This document shows, in pieces, positions 52,442 to 60,304 of a stretch of DNA of 64,000 nt. The notes below the pieces were generated by a model. The model saw only the letters and a list, made by a program, of their open reading frames with translations, did no database searches and had not been told where the DNA came from. Source of the DNA: JAEUMG01 sp046349315 (GTDB lineage Bacteria; Pseudomonadota; Alphaproteobacteria; Rhizobiales; Aestuariivirgaceae); NCBI GenBank assembly GCA_046349315.1, contig JAXMCQ010000019.1, positions 1-64,000 of the forward strand, in the 5' to 3' direction. Every line of letters begins with the position of its first letter. Position 1 is the stretch's first letter. Made by a program: the position numbers and the translations under genes.

Positions 52442-53008
52442 ATGGCACAACCCGCTCCCTTCGATTCCAAGGAGCTGAAACGGCGCATGCACGGCGCCGT
52501 CGACGCGCTCAAGCATGATTTCGGCGGCCTGCGCACAGGCCGCGCTTCGGCAAACCTTCTCGATCCGATCCAGGTCGACGCTTATGGCGCGATGATGCCG
52601 CTCAATCAGGTTGCCTCGATCACCGTGCCCGAGGCGCGCCTGATTTCCGTCAACGTATGGGACCGCGGGCTTGTCGTGGCCGTCGAAAAGGCGATCCGCG
52701 CCTCGAACCTCGGTCTCAACCCCCAAACCGAAGGGCAGGTGATCCGCCTCCGGATGCCCGACCTCACCCAGGATCGCCGCAAGGAACTGGTGAAGGTTGC
52801 CCATCAATATGCCGAGAAGGCGAGGATTGCCGCGCGCAACGTCCGCCGTGACGGCATGGAGCATTTGAAGCTTCTCGAGAAGGAGCACCTGATGAGCGAA
52901 GACGATCATCGCGACAAAGCGGCCGAAGTTCAGAAAATGACCGATGAGACAATCCGCGAGATCGATACGGCGCTGAAAACCAAAGAAGGCGAAATCATGC
53001 AGGTGTGA
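52442..53008 (+). CDS. frr: Ribosome recycling factor
   Basis: The 188-residue product has the RRF pattern: ALKHDFGGLRTGRASANLLDPIQVDAYG, DLTQDRRKELVKVAHQYAEKARIAARNVRRDGMEHLK and the coiled C-terminal helix ending TKEGEIMQV. It splits post-termination ribosomes together with EF-G. It is tightly spaced after pyrH, and uppS follows 31 bases on. Confidence 0.96.
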   Translation: MAQPAPFDSKELKRRMHGAVDALKHDFGGLRTGRASANLLDPIQVDAYGAMMPLNQVASITVPEARLISVNVWDRGLVVAVEKAIRASNLGLNPQTEGQVIRLRMPDLTQDRRKELVKVAHQYAEKARIAARNVRRDGMEHLKLLEKEHLMSEDDHRDKAAEVQKMTDETIREIDTALKTKEGEIMQV

Positions 53009-53039
53009 GTTGGCGGCTCACGCCTTGAGGCACTATTCA

Positions 53040-53771
53040 ATGACCCAGTCCGATCACGCGCTCCCGCTCAAGCACGTCGCTATCATCATGGATGGCAACG
53101 GGCGTTGGGCTAACGCGCGGGGTCTGCCACGCACCGCCGGCCACAAGCAGGGCGTCGAAGCATTGCGCGGCGCAGTGCGCACCGCCGCTGACCTCGGTAT
53201 TGGCTATCTGACCATCTACAGTTTCAGCGCCGAGAACTGGACGCGTCCAAGGTCGGAAGTATTATTCCTCCTTGATCTGTTGCGCCGTTTCATCCTCCAG
53301 GACGTCGCAGAATTGCATCGCGCGAATGTCCGCATCCGGGTGATCGGCTCCCGCGATGAGCTTGATTCAGACATCATCGCGTTGCTTGAGCACAGCGAGA
53401 AATTGACCCAGGAAAATACCGGTCTGACGCTCGTCGTCGCCTTCAACTATGGAAGCCGTCAGGAAATTGCGCGCGCGGTCCGCGATATCGCCAATGCTGT
53501 GAAAGCGGGACGTCTCGATCCCGATGCGATCACGCCCGAACTGCTGGGCAATCATCTCGATACGGTCGGCATCCCCGATCCCGATCTTCTGATCCGCACC
53601 AGCGGTGAACAGCGCATTTCCAACTATCTTCTGTGGCAGTGCGCCTATACGGAGTTCGTCTTCGTCGCCGAGCACTGGCCGGATTTCACCCGCGACACCT
53701 TCGAACAGGCGATCGCCGAATATCGCCGGCGCGAACGCCGCTTCGGTGGGCTGGCGGCCCAGACCGCCTGA
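53040..53771 (+). CDS. uppS: Isoprenyl (undecaprenyl) diphosphate synthase
   Basis: This cis-prenyltransferase makes the C55 carrier for peptidoglycan. The 243-residue product starts at ATG 53040 and has HVAIIMDGNGRWANARGLPRTAGHKQGVEAL with the catalytic Asp18, TIYSFSAENWTRP, and the C-terminal DLLIRTSGEQRISNYLLWQCAYTEFVF. TTG 53010 would add 10 residues. Two bases separate it from cdsA. Confidence 0.95.
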   Translation: MTQSDHALPLKHVAIIMDGNGRWANARGLPRTAGHKQGVEALRGAVRTAADLGIGYLTIYSFSAENWTRPRSEVLFLLDLLRRFILQDVAELHRANVRIRVIGSRDELDSDIIALLEHSEKLTQENTGLTLVVAFNYGSRQEIARAVRDIANAVKAGRLDPDAITPELLGNHLDTVGIPDPDLLIRTSGEQRISNYLLWQCAYTEFVFVAEHWPDFTRDTFEQAIAEYRRRERRFGGLAAQTA

Positions 53772-53773
53772 CA

Positions 53774-54625
53774 ATGGCACGTTCCGAGGGGAGTGGCGCA
53801 TCATCTCCCAAATGGCAGGACCTCGGGCTCCGGGCGCTATCGGCTGCGATACTCATCCCGATTGTGTTGCTCGATGTCTGGCTCGGCGGGGTCTGGTACG
53901 AAATTTTCGTTCTATTGATCGGTGTGCTGATCGCCCGTGAGTGGGTCAGGCTTTCTCACGAGGATCACGATCTTCAACTGGCCTTGCATGTGCTCGCAGT
54001 CCTCGCAGCCGGCATCCTTCCCTTCGGCCCGGGATTTCTTGCATCCCTCGGTGTCATCGCCGTTGCATGGGCAATAGGCGCTGGTCTCGCCCGCACGTCC
54101 GGCCGACAGGCTTTCTGGCCCTATGTTGGCATCCCCTACGTGGCGGGTGCCACGATGGCCTTGATGGTGCTCGGAACGGACCGCGACTATGGCGCACTTG
54201 CCATCGTCTGGCTGATGGCGGTGATTTGGGCAGCCGACAGCCTTGCCTATTTTGCCGGCCGCACCATCGGCGGCCCGAAACTGGCCCCCATTCTCTCGCC
54301 AAAAAAGACCTGGGCGGGTCTTGGTGGCGCCATTGCCGGGGGCGTTCTCGCGTCCCTTGCGGTCGCCATTCTGTCCGGCCTGCCATCGCTCGCCATGCTG
54401 GGCCTTCTTGGAGGCCTCCTGGCAGTAGTCGGGCAGGCGGGTGATCTCTTCAAATCGGCGCTCAAGCGGCACTATGGCGTCAAGGACGCCGGAAGACTGA
54501 TTCCCGGCCACGGCGGCGTGCTCGACCGCGTCGACGGACTGGTCGCTGCGGCAATGGCCGCAGCCGTCATCGGGGCCCTTCATAGTGGCTATTCTGCAGC
54601 AGGTTCAGGTCTTCTGAACTGGTAA
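53774..54625 (+). CDS. cdsA: Phosphatidate cytidylyltransferase (CDP-diacylglycerol synthase)
   Basis: The 283-residue membrane protein has seven to eight hydrophobic segments and the CdsA signature near the end: GDLFKSALKRHYGVKDAGRLIPGHGGVLDRVDGL. GRTIGGPKLAPILSPKKTWAG is also conserved. It makes CDP-diacylglycerol for phospholipid synthesis. The dxr gene that usually follows cdsA in alphaproteobacteria is not here; an 85-base gap leads straight to rseP. Confidence 0.95.
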   Translation: MARSEGSGASSPKWQDLGLRALSAAILIPIVLLDVWLGGVWYEIFVLLIGVLIAREWVRLSHEDHDLQLALHVLAVLAAGILPFGPGFLASLGVIAVAWAIGAGLARTSGRQAFWPYVGIPYVAGATMALMVLGTDRDYGALAIVWLMAVIWAADSLAYFAGRTIGGPKLAPILSPKKTWAGLGGAIAGGVLASLAVAILSGLPSLAMLGLLGGLLAVVGQAGDLFKSALKRHYGVKDAGRLIPGHGGVLDRVDGLVAAAMAAAVIGALHSGYSAAGSGLLNW

Positions 54626-54636
54626 CCATGATTTGC

Positions 54637-54679
54637 CGAAATATTGTCTCAATGCCGCGATTGTGTGGTTAATATTTCG
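54637..54679. promoter_or_regulatory. Inverted repeat in the cdsA-rseP gap
   Basis: Perfect 9-base arms CGAAATATT (54637-54645) and AATATTTCG (54671-54679) flank 25 bases. The region is AT-rich compared with its surroundings and lies 32 bases upstream of rseP. It may be an operator or promoter element of rseP, or a scar where dxr has been lost. Neither can be decided from sequence alone. Confidence 0.4.
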
Positions 54680-54710
54680 TCACTGAATGGCGGGGCGCTA
54701 GGGTTAGGGC

Positions 54711-55853
54711 ATGAGTTTTTTCTTCAATCTTGATCTGGGTTTAGTCGGCATCCTGGCCTATGCCCTAGCTTTTCTGGTAGCCCTTACGATCATCGTTTTC
54801 ATTCATGAATACGGGCATTTCCAGGTTGCCCGCTGGTGCGGCGTCAATGTCGAGACGTTCTCCGTCGGTTTCGGACGCGAGATTTTCGGTTGGACCGACC
54901 GTTACGGAACGCGCTGGAAGATCGGCTGGATACCACTCGGCGGATTCGTGAAATTCGAAGGCGATTCCAACGCAGCGAGCATGCCTGACGACCCGGCTTC
55001 ACGACCGCCCTCCACAGGTGATTTTCACCAGAAGAAGGTTTGGCAGCGGGCCGCCGTCGTGGTGGCCGGCCCCATGGCGAATTTTCTGTTGGCCATCTTC
55101 ATCTTCGCCCTGTCGGCAATGACAATCGGCGTGCCGATCAATGAGCCGCGAATCGATGGGGTGGTCCAGGGCGGGGTTGCCGAGCAGGCGGGGATTCTGC
55201 CCGGCGACTACATCCGCACGATCAATGGCAATGCTATCGAATCCTTCTTCGAACTGGCCGAAACGGTAAGGTTCCGGCCGGGGGAACACCTCGTTCTCGG
55301 CGTTGAGCGCCAAGGTCAACTCCACACCATCGATATCACCGTGGGATCGCGCGTGGAGACCGATCCCTGGGCTGGCAAGCTGAATGTCGGCTTCCTGGGC
55401 GTCGAGCATCGCAACGACAATGACATGCGCATCGAACGTCGGTCGCTGCTGTCGTCACTCGATTACGGCGTCGACCGCACCTGGATGATCGTCGACCTGA
55501 CCCTCCGCTACATCAAGAAACTGTTCCTTGGCCAAGAAAGCCCGGCCCAGCTGGGCGGTGTCATGTCGATGGCAAAAGCCGCAGGCGATGCCGCCTCGCA
55601 GGGCTTGCTGCCTTTTGTCTGGGTTATTGGCTTTTTATCGGTCAGTATCGGATTGATTAACCTGTTTCCGATTCCAATGCTCGATGGTGGGCATCTTGTG
55701 TTTTACGCGATCGAGGCCGTACGGCGCCGACCGCTTGACGCCAATGCCCAGGAGTGGTGCTATCGAATCGGCTTTTCACTGGTTCTTGCACTGATGTTGA
55801 TTGGGAACGGCAACGACGTCTGGCGCTACTTCAAGCCAATTCTAGGCCTTTGA
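54711..55853 (+). CDS. rseP: RIP zinc metalloprotease RseP
   Basis: This site-2 protease (380 residues) has the metal site H32-E-Y-G-H36 in the first membrane segment, one PDZ domain at about 125-205 (GGVAEQAGILPGDYIRTINGNAI), and the second conserved motif NLFPIPMLDGGHLVFYAIEAVRRRP near the end. It cleaves anti-sigma factors and signal-peptide remnants in the inner membrane. E. coli RseP has two PDZ domains; a single one is usual in alphaproteobacteria. bamA follows after 112 bases. Confidence 0.95.
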   Translation: MSFFFNLDLGLVGILAYALAFLVALTIIVFIHEYGHFQVARWCGVNVETFSVGFGREIFGWTDRYGTRWKIGWIPLGGFVKFEGDSNAASMPDDPASRPPSTGDFHQKKVWQRAAVVVAGPMANFLLAIFIFALSAMTIGVPINEPRIDGVVQGGVAEQAGILPGDYIRTINGNAIESFFELAETVRFRPGEHLVLGVERQGQLHTIDITVGSRVETDPWAGKLNVGFLGVEHRNDNDMRIERRSLLSSLDYGVDRTWMIVDLTLRYIKKLFLGQESPAQLGGVMSMAKAAGDAASQGLLPFVWVIGFLSVSIGLINLFPIPMLDGGHLVFYAIEAVRRRPLDANAQEWCYRIGFSLVLALMLIGNGNDVWRYFKPILGL

Positions 55854-55965
55854 TAATACGACGATATCTTTCATTTGCATTCGTCGATTAAGGGCGTAAA
55901 AGGGGCGGCAAGAACAAGCCAAAGTGATGCGGGGCGGCGTCGACTTGAGGGTGATTGGCTAGCTT

Positions 55966-58326
55966 ATGAGTTATCGGTTTTTTGCAGTTTGGCTGTGGGC
56001 CCTGGTGTTTGCGGTGCTGGGTCCCGTGGCTGCGCCGAAGTTTCTTGCCTCTCAGGCCGAAGCCCAGACGATTTCCCGGATTGTCGTGGAAGGCAACCAG
56101 CGCATCGAGCCTGACACCGTCATTTCGTACATGCAGATCAATCCGGGCGATCCTTACGATGCCATGCTGGTCGACGAGTCGGTCAAGGCGCTTTTCCAGA
56201 CCGGCCTGTTTGCCGACGTCAAGATTTTCATGCGCGGATCCTCCCTCGTCGTGGTTGTGGAAGAGAACCCGCTCATCAATCGCGTGAATTTCGAGGGCAA
56301 CAGCGAGATCAAGGACAAGGACCTCGCAAAGGAAGTCGAGTTGCGCGAGCGAACGGTGCTCACGCGCGCCCGCGTCCAAAGCGATGTCCAGCGCATCATC
56401 ACGCTTTACCGGCGCTCAGGCTATTATTCGGCGCGCGTCGAACCCAAGATTATCCGCTTGCCGCAGAATCGCGTCGATCTGGTCTTCGAGATCGACGAGG
56501 GCGCGGAAACCAAAGTAGCTTCGATTGCTTTCGTCGGGAATCAATCGTTCAGCGATAGCGATTTGCGTGCCGTGATCACCACCAAGGAATCGGCATGGTG
56601 GAAATTCATGTCGACGGCGGATCGGTATGATCCGGACCGCCTCAACTACGACAAAGAGCTGCTTCGCCGCTATTATCTCAAGACCGGCTATGCGGACGTC
56701 AAGATCATATCTGCCGACGCCGAACTCGCACCCGACGGCGAGAGCTTTTACATTACCTTCGTTGTTGACGAGGGCCCCCTTTACAAGATTGCTTCGGTAA
56801 CGATCGACGAAGGCGACACAAATCTCGATCCGGCGAACTTGCGCGCCGTAGTTGCGCTTGGTGCGGGTGAAGATTACGACGCCACCAAGATCGACCGGAC
56901 GGTGGAAAAGATCACTATTGAAGCCGGCAAGGCAGGCTACGCATTCGCCAAGGTCGAGCCTGAGATATCGCGCGACCCCGCCAATCGCACTTTGGCTGTC
57001 ACATACAGGATTGTCGAAGGGCCACGTACCTATATCGAGCGGATCGATATTGTAGGTAACCGCCGCACCAGGGACGAAGTCATACGCCGCGAACTTCGCT
57101 TGTACGAGGGCGACGCGTATAATCGCGTCCTTGTCGATCGCGCGCGCCGGCGTCTAACCGCGCTCGACTTCTTCGAAAAGATCGATTTCAAGGAAGAGCA
57201 GGGCTCGGCACCGGATAAGGTGATCCTCACCATCGATCTCGTCGAGAAATCGACCGGCTCTCTCAACTTCTCTGCTGGCTATTCGACCAGTGACGGTGTG
57301 ATTCTGGGCGTTTCGGTTTCTGAACGAAACTTCATGGGTCGCGGACAGTTTGTGAAGCTCAACACGAATCTGAGCCTTGACAGGCAATCGGTCGATTTCA
57401 GCTTTACCGAGCCCTATTTCATGGGGATGCCGCTGGCCGTCGGCACCGATCTCTACACAACCTACACGGACGATCAAACTTCGTCGTCATATTCGGTCTT
57501 CGCCGTCGGCGGTGCGCTCCGTGCCGGCTTCAGGATTGATGAATTCCAAGGCATGGGTTTCAGGTACAGCCTCGCCCGCCGCGATGTTGGGGACGTCCCA
57601 GAGAAGGCCTCGCTCGCGATCCAGGACTCGGAAGGCGTTACCTGGAAATCGATGATTGGCAGCACCTATACCTATGACGATCTTGACAATCCCGTGAAGC
57701 CGACAAAGGGCTTCCGCGGCAAAGTTGGCGTCGACGTCGCAGGCCTGGGCGGCGACGTCTACTACGTGGGAACCGAGGTAAACGGCTGGTACTTCTACCC
57801 GATTTATGAGGAGAAGGTCGTTCTGAAGCTCGAGGCCAATGCCGGCGTCGAGCAACCCTGGAACGACAAGGATGTTCCGATTCAAGACCGATACACGAAG
57901 GGCGGCGATAGTTTCCGTGGATTCATGCCCCAGGGTGTAGGCCCCCGCCAGGAAAACTCGGCGACCGGACACAAGGATGCGATTGGCGGCCAAGTCTATG
58001 CGATCGGTACGGTCGAAATGACATTCCCGCTCGGCCTGCCGGAGGAATTCGGCCTGGAAGGCTCCGTCTTTTCGGACTTCGGTACCGTCTTCGATGCCCC
58101 GGAAAAGACAACCAAGAGCGAAGCAGAGTGCGCTGCGCAGATTCCGCCTTTGGAAGCACCCTGCAACCAAGTCTTCGATACCGCCGCCATGCGTGCTTCA
58201 GTCGGTGCTGGCGTGATCTGGCAGTCGCCCTTTGGACCGTTACGCGTCGATCTGTCCTATCCCTTCGCGAAGGCCGACTACGACAAGACCGAATATTTCC
58301 GCTTCAGCTTCGGAAGCCGCTTCTAG
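55966..58326 (+). CDS. bamA: Outer membrane protein assembly factor BamA
   Basis: The 786-residue product has a signal peptide (SQAEA-QTI). Five POTRA domains follow at about 36-400 (repeated x-G-N-x-x-x-x-x-x-x-x-R pattern: VEGNQRIEPDTV, FEGNSEIKDKDL, FVGNQSFSDSDL, and so on). The Omp85 barrel covers about 430-786 with RGFMPQGVGPRQ and the terminal Phe (FSFGSRF). It inserts barrel proteins into the outer membrane, so the organism has a true outer membrane. The gene normally downstream, lpxD, is missing. Confidence 0.96.
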   Translation: MSYRFFAVWLWALVFAVLGPVAAPKFLASQAEAQTISRIVVEGNQRIEPDTVISYMQINPGDPYDAMLVDESVKALFQTGLFADVKIFMRGSSLVVVVEENPLINRVNFEGNSEIKDKDLAKEVELRERTVLTRARVQSDVQRIITLYRRSGYYSARVEPKIIRLPQNRVDLVFEIDEGAETKVASIAFVGNQSFSDSDLRAVITTKESAWWKFMSTADRYDPDRLNYDKELLRRYYLKTGYADVKIISADAELAPDGESFYITFVVDEGPLYKIASVTIDEGDTNLDPANLRAVVALGAGEDYDATKIDRTVEKITIEAGKAGYAFAKVEPEISRDPANRTLAVTYRIVEGPRTYIERIDIVGNRRTRDEVIRRELRLYEGDAYNRVLVDRARRRLTALDFFEKIDFKEEQGSAPDKVILTIDLVEKSTGSLNFSAGYSTSDGVILGVSVSERNFMGRGQFVKLNTNLSLDRQSVDFSFTEPYFMGMPLAVGTDLYTTYTDDQTSSSYSVFAVGGALRAGFRIDEFQGMGFRYSLARRDVGDVPEKASLAIQDSEGVTWKSMIGSTYTYDDLDNPVKPTKGFRGKVGVDVAGLGGDVYYVGTEVNGWYFYPIYEEKVVLKLEANAGVEQPWNDKDVPIQDRYTKGGDSFRGFMPQGVGPRQENSATGHKDAIGGQVYAIGTVEMTFPLGLPEEFGLEGSVFSDFGTVFDAPEKTTKSEAECAAQIPPLEAPCNQVFDTAAMRASVGAGVIWQSPFGPLRVDLSYPFAKADYDKTEYFRFSFGSRF

Positions 58327-58358
58327 GAGAGGCGCGGAGAAGGCAACTGGTATGATGA

Positions 58359-58386
58359 TTTGCGGACGGGTCATTCCGTCCGCAAA
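58359..58386 (+). terminator. Strong hairpin between bamA and fabZ
   Basis: A perfect 11-base stem TTTGCGGACGG / CCGTCCGCAAA with a six-base loop lies 33 bases after bamA and 18 bases before the fabZ ATG. It has no long T tract. It occupies the place where lpxD sits in the usual gene order and could end the bamA transcript. Confidence 0.65.
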
Positions 58387-58403
58387 CGCTTTGGGGACAG
58401 GGC

Positions 58404-58877
58404 ATGTCAGAACAATCGCCGGCGTTGGATAGCGCGGATATCGCGCGCATCATGAAACTATTGCCGCATCGCTACCCCTTCCTATTGATCGATCGGCTGA
58501 TCGATATTGACGGCGACCAATCCTGTACCGGGGTAAAGAACGTCACAATCAACGAGCCGTTCTTTCAAGGTCATTTTCCGGGCGCTCCGGTTATGCCGGG
58601 CGTCCTCATCATCGAAGCCATGGCCCAAACCGCCGGCGCGCTTGTCCTGAACACGTTAGGCGATGAGCACGCCGGCAAGCTCGTCTTTTTCATGTCGATC
58701 GACGCCGCCCGATTTCGCAAGCCGGTTTTGCCGGGCGACACCGTGCATATCCACGTCAAGCTTACGCAGAAGCGGCCACCGGTATGGAAATACGCCGCCG
58801 AGGCTCAGGTCGACGGCAAGAAGGTGGCTGAGGCCGAAATCGGCGCGATGCTGATGAACGATCGCGGGAAAAGCTAA
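58404..58877 (+). CDS. fabZ: 3-hydroxyacyl-ACP dehydratase FabZ
   Basis: The 157-residue hot-dog-fold enzyme has the catalytic His in LLPHRYPFLLIDR and the Glu in FQGHFPGAPVMPGVLIIEAMAQTAG. It carries out the dehydration step of fatty acid elongation. GGGACAGGG precedes the ATG. In most alphaproteobacteria it lies between lpxD and lpxA; here both are absent, and its TAA overlaps the gltA stop codon of the opposite strand. Confidence 0.96.
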   Translation: MSEQSPALDSADIARIMKLLPHRYPFLLIDRLIDIDGDQSCTGVKNVTINEPFFQGHFPGAPVMPGVLIIEAMAQTAGALVLNTLGDEHAGKLVFFMSIDAARFRKPVLPGDTVHIHVKLTQKRPPVWKYAAEAQVDGKKVAEAEIGAMLMNDRGKS

Positions 58878-60175
58878 CGGCTGCGCCGGCTCATTGGGAT
58901 ATAGTCCCGTCGCGGCGAACCCGTATAAAGTTGGCGGGGCCGACCGATCTTCTGAGACGGATCTTCGATCATTTCCTTCCACTGAGCGATCCAGCCGACC
59001 GTGCGTGCTACGGCAAAGAGCACGGTGAACATCGATGTCGGGAAGCCCAGCGCGCGAAGGATGATGCCCGAGTAGAAGTCGACATTCGGATAGAGCTTGC
59101 GTTCGATGAAATAGGAGTCGCTGAGCGCCGCCTTCTCAAGCTCGCGTGCGACATCGAGCAGGGGATCGTCCTTGATGCCGAGCTCGCCCAGCACCTCGTG
59201 GGCGGTTTTCTGCATGATCTTGGCGCGTGGATCGTAATTCTTATAGACGCGATGACCGAAGCCCATGAGACGCGTATGTTGCGACTTGTCTTTTACCCTG
59301 GCGATGAAGGCCGGAACCTTGGCCGGATCGCCGATCTCACCAAGCATCTGAAGCGCCGCTTCATTGGCACCTCCATGCGCCGGACCCCAGAGGCAGGCAA
59401 TGCCGGCAGCAATGCATGCGAAGGGATTGGCGCCTGAAGAACCCGCAAGCCTTACAGTCGAGGTGGAAGCATTCTGTTCGTGGTCCGCGTGCAGGATGAA
59501 GATCTTGTCCATCGCCCGCGCCAGCACCGGATTGACCTTGTACTCTTCGCAAGGGACGGCGAAGCACATGTGCAGGAAGTTCGCGGCGTAGGAGAGGCTG
59601 TTCTTCGGGTAAACGAAGGGCTGGCCGATATGATACTTGAACGCCATGGCGGCGATCGTCGGCAGCTTTGCAATCATGCGCCGCGATGCGATCTCACGCT
59701 GCTTGGGATCATTGATGTCGGTTGAGTCGTGATAGAAGGCCGACATCGCGCCAACCACGCCGACCAAAACCGCCATGGGATGAGCATCGCGCCGGAAGCC
59801 GGAATAGAACCGGCTCATCTGCTCGTGGATCATCGTGTGATGCGTGATCGCGTGTTCGAATTCTTTGCGCTGCGCGGCATTGGGAAGTTCGCCGTAATAG
59901 AGGAGGTAGCAGGTCTCGATGAAATCGCCATGCTCTGCAAGCTGCTCGATCGGATAGCCGCGATAGAGCAGCACGCCTTCGTCACCATCGATATAGGTGA
60001 TCTTCGACTCGCATGACGCTGTCGACGAGAAGCCCGGATCGTAAGTGAAGACCCCACCTTCATTGTAGAGCTTGGTGATCTCGAAGACGTCGGGACCCAG
60101 AGTGCCATGTCGGATCGGAAGGTCCAGCGTCTTGCCTTCGATCGACAATTTTGCCGTGGTTGCTTTGTCGGCCAT
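58874..60175 (-). CDS. gltA: Citrate synthase
   Basis: The 433-residue type II enzyme begins at ATG 60175 behind AGGAGG (nine further codons are open upstream). Catalytic and binding blocks are LHADHEQNASTSTVRLAGSSGANPFA, AHGGANEAALQML and GFGHRVYKNYDPRAKIMQ, with the active-site Asp later (LYPNVDFYSGI). It condenses oxaloacetate and acetyl-CoA. It converges on fabZ with stop codons overlapping by two bases in CTAA, leaving no terminator between them. Confidence 0.96.
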   Translation of the reverse strand: MADKATTAKLSIEGKTLDLPIRHGTLGPDVFEITKLYNEGGVFTYDPGFSSTASCESKITYIDGDEGVLLYRGYPIEQLAEHGDFIETCYLLYYGELPNAAQRKEFEHAITHHTMIHEQMSRFYSGFRRDAHPMAVLVGVVGAMSAFYHDSTDINDPKQREIASRRMIAKLPTIAAMAFKYHIGQPFVYPKNSLSYAANFLHMCFAVPCEEYKVNPVLARAMDKIFILHADHEQNASTSTVRLAGSSGANPFACIAAGIACLWGPAHGGANEAALQMLGEIGDPAKVPAFIARVKDKSQHTRLMGFGHRVYKNYDPRAKIMQKTAHEVLGELGIKDDPLLDVARELEKAALSDSYFIERKLYPNVDFYSGIILRALGFPTSMFTVLFAVARTVGWIAQWKEMIEDPSQKIGRPRQLYTGSPRRDYIPMSRRSR

Positions 60176-60304
60176 GTCTGCCTCCTCGCGCTTCGCGCTC
60201 ATCCTGTCTCGGAAGTTCGACGATCAGGTAAACGCCGATTGGCTTCGCAGCTCCGACCCGATTATCCCACCATGTAGCAAAAGGGTCAATATCACTGACC
60301 TGTT

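Noticed and set aside
55859..55886. CGACGA...TCGTCG inverted repeat between rseP and bamA
   Set aside because: A six-base stem with a 16-base loop is weak and expected by chance at this composition.
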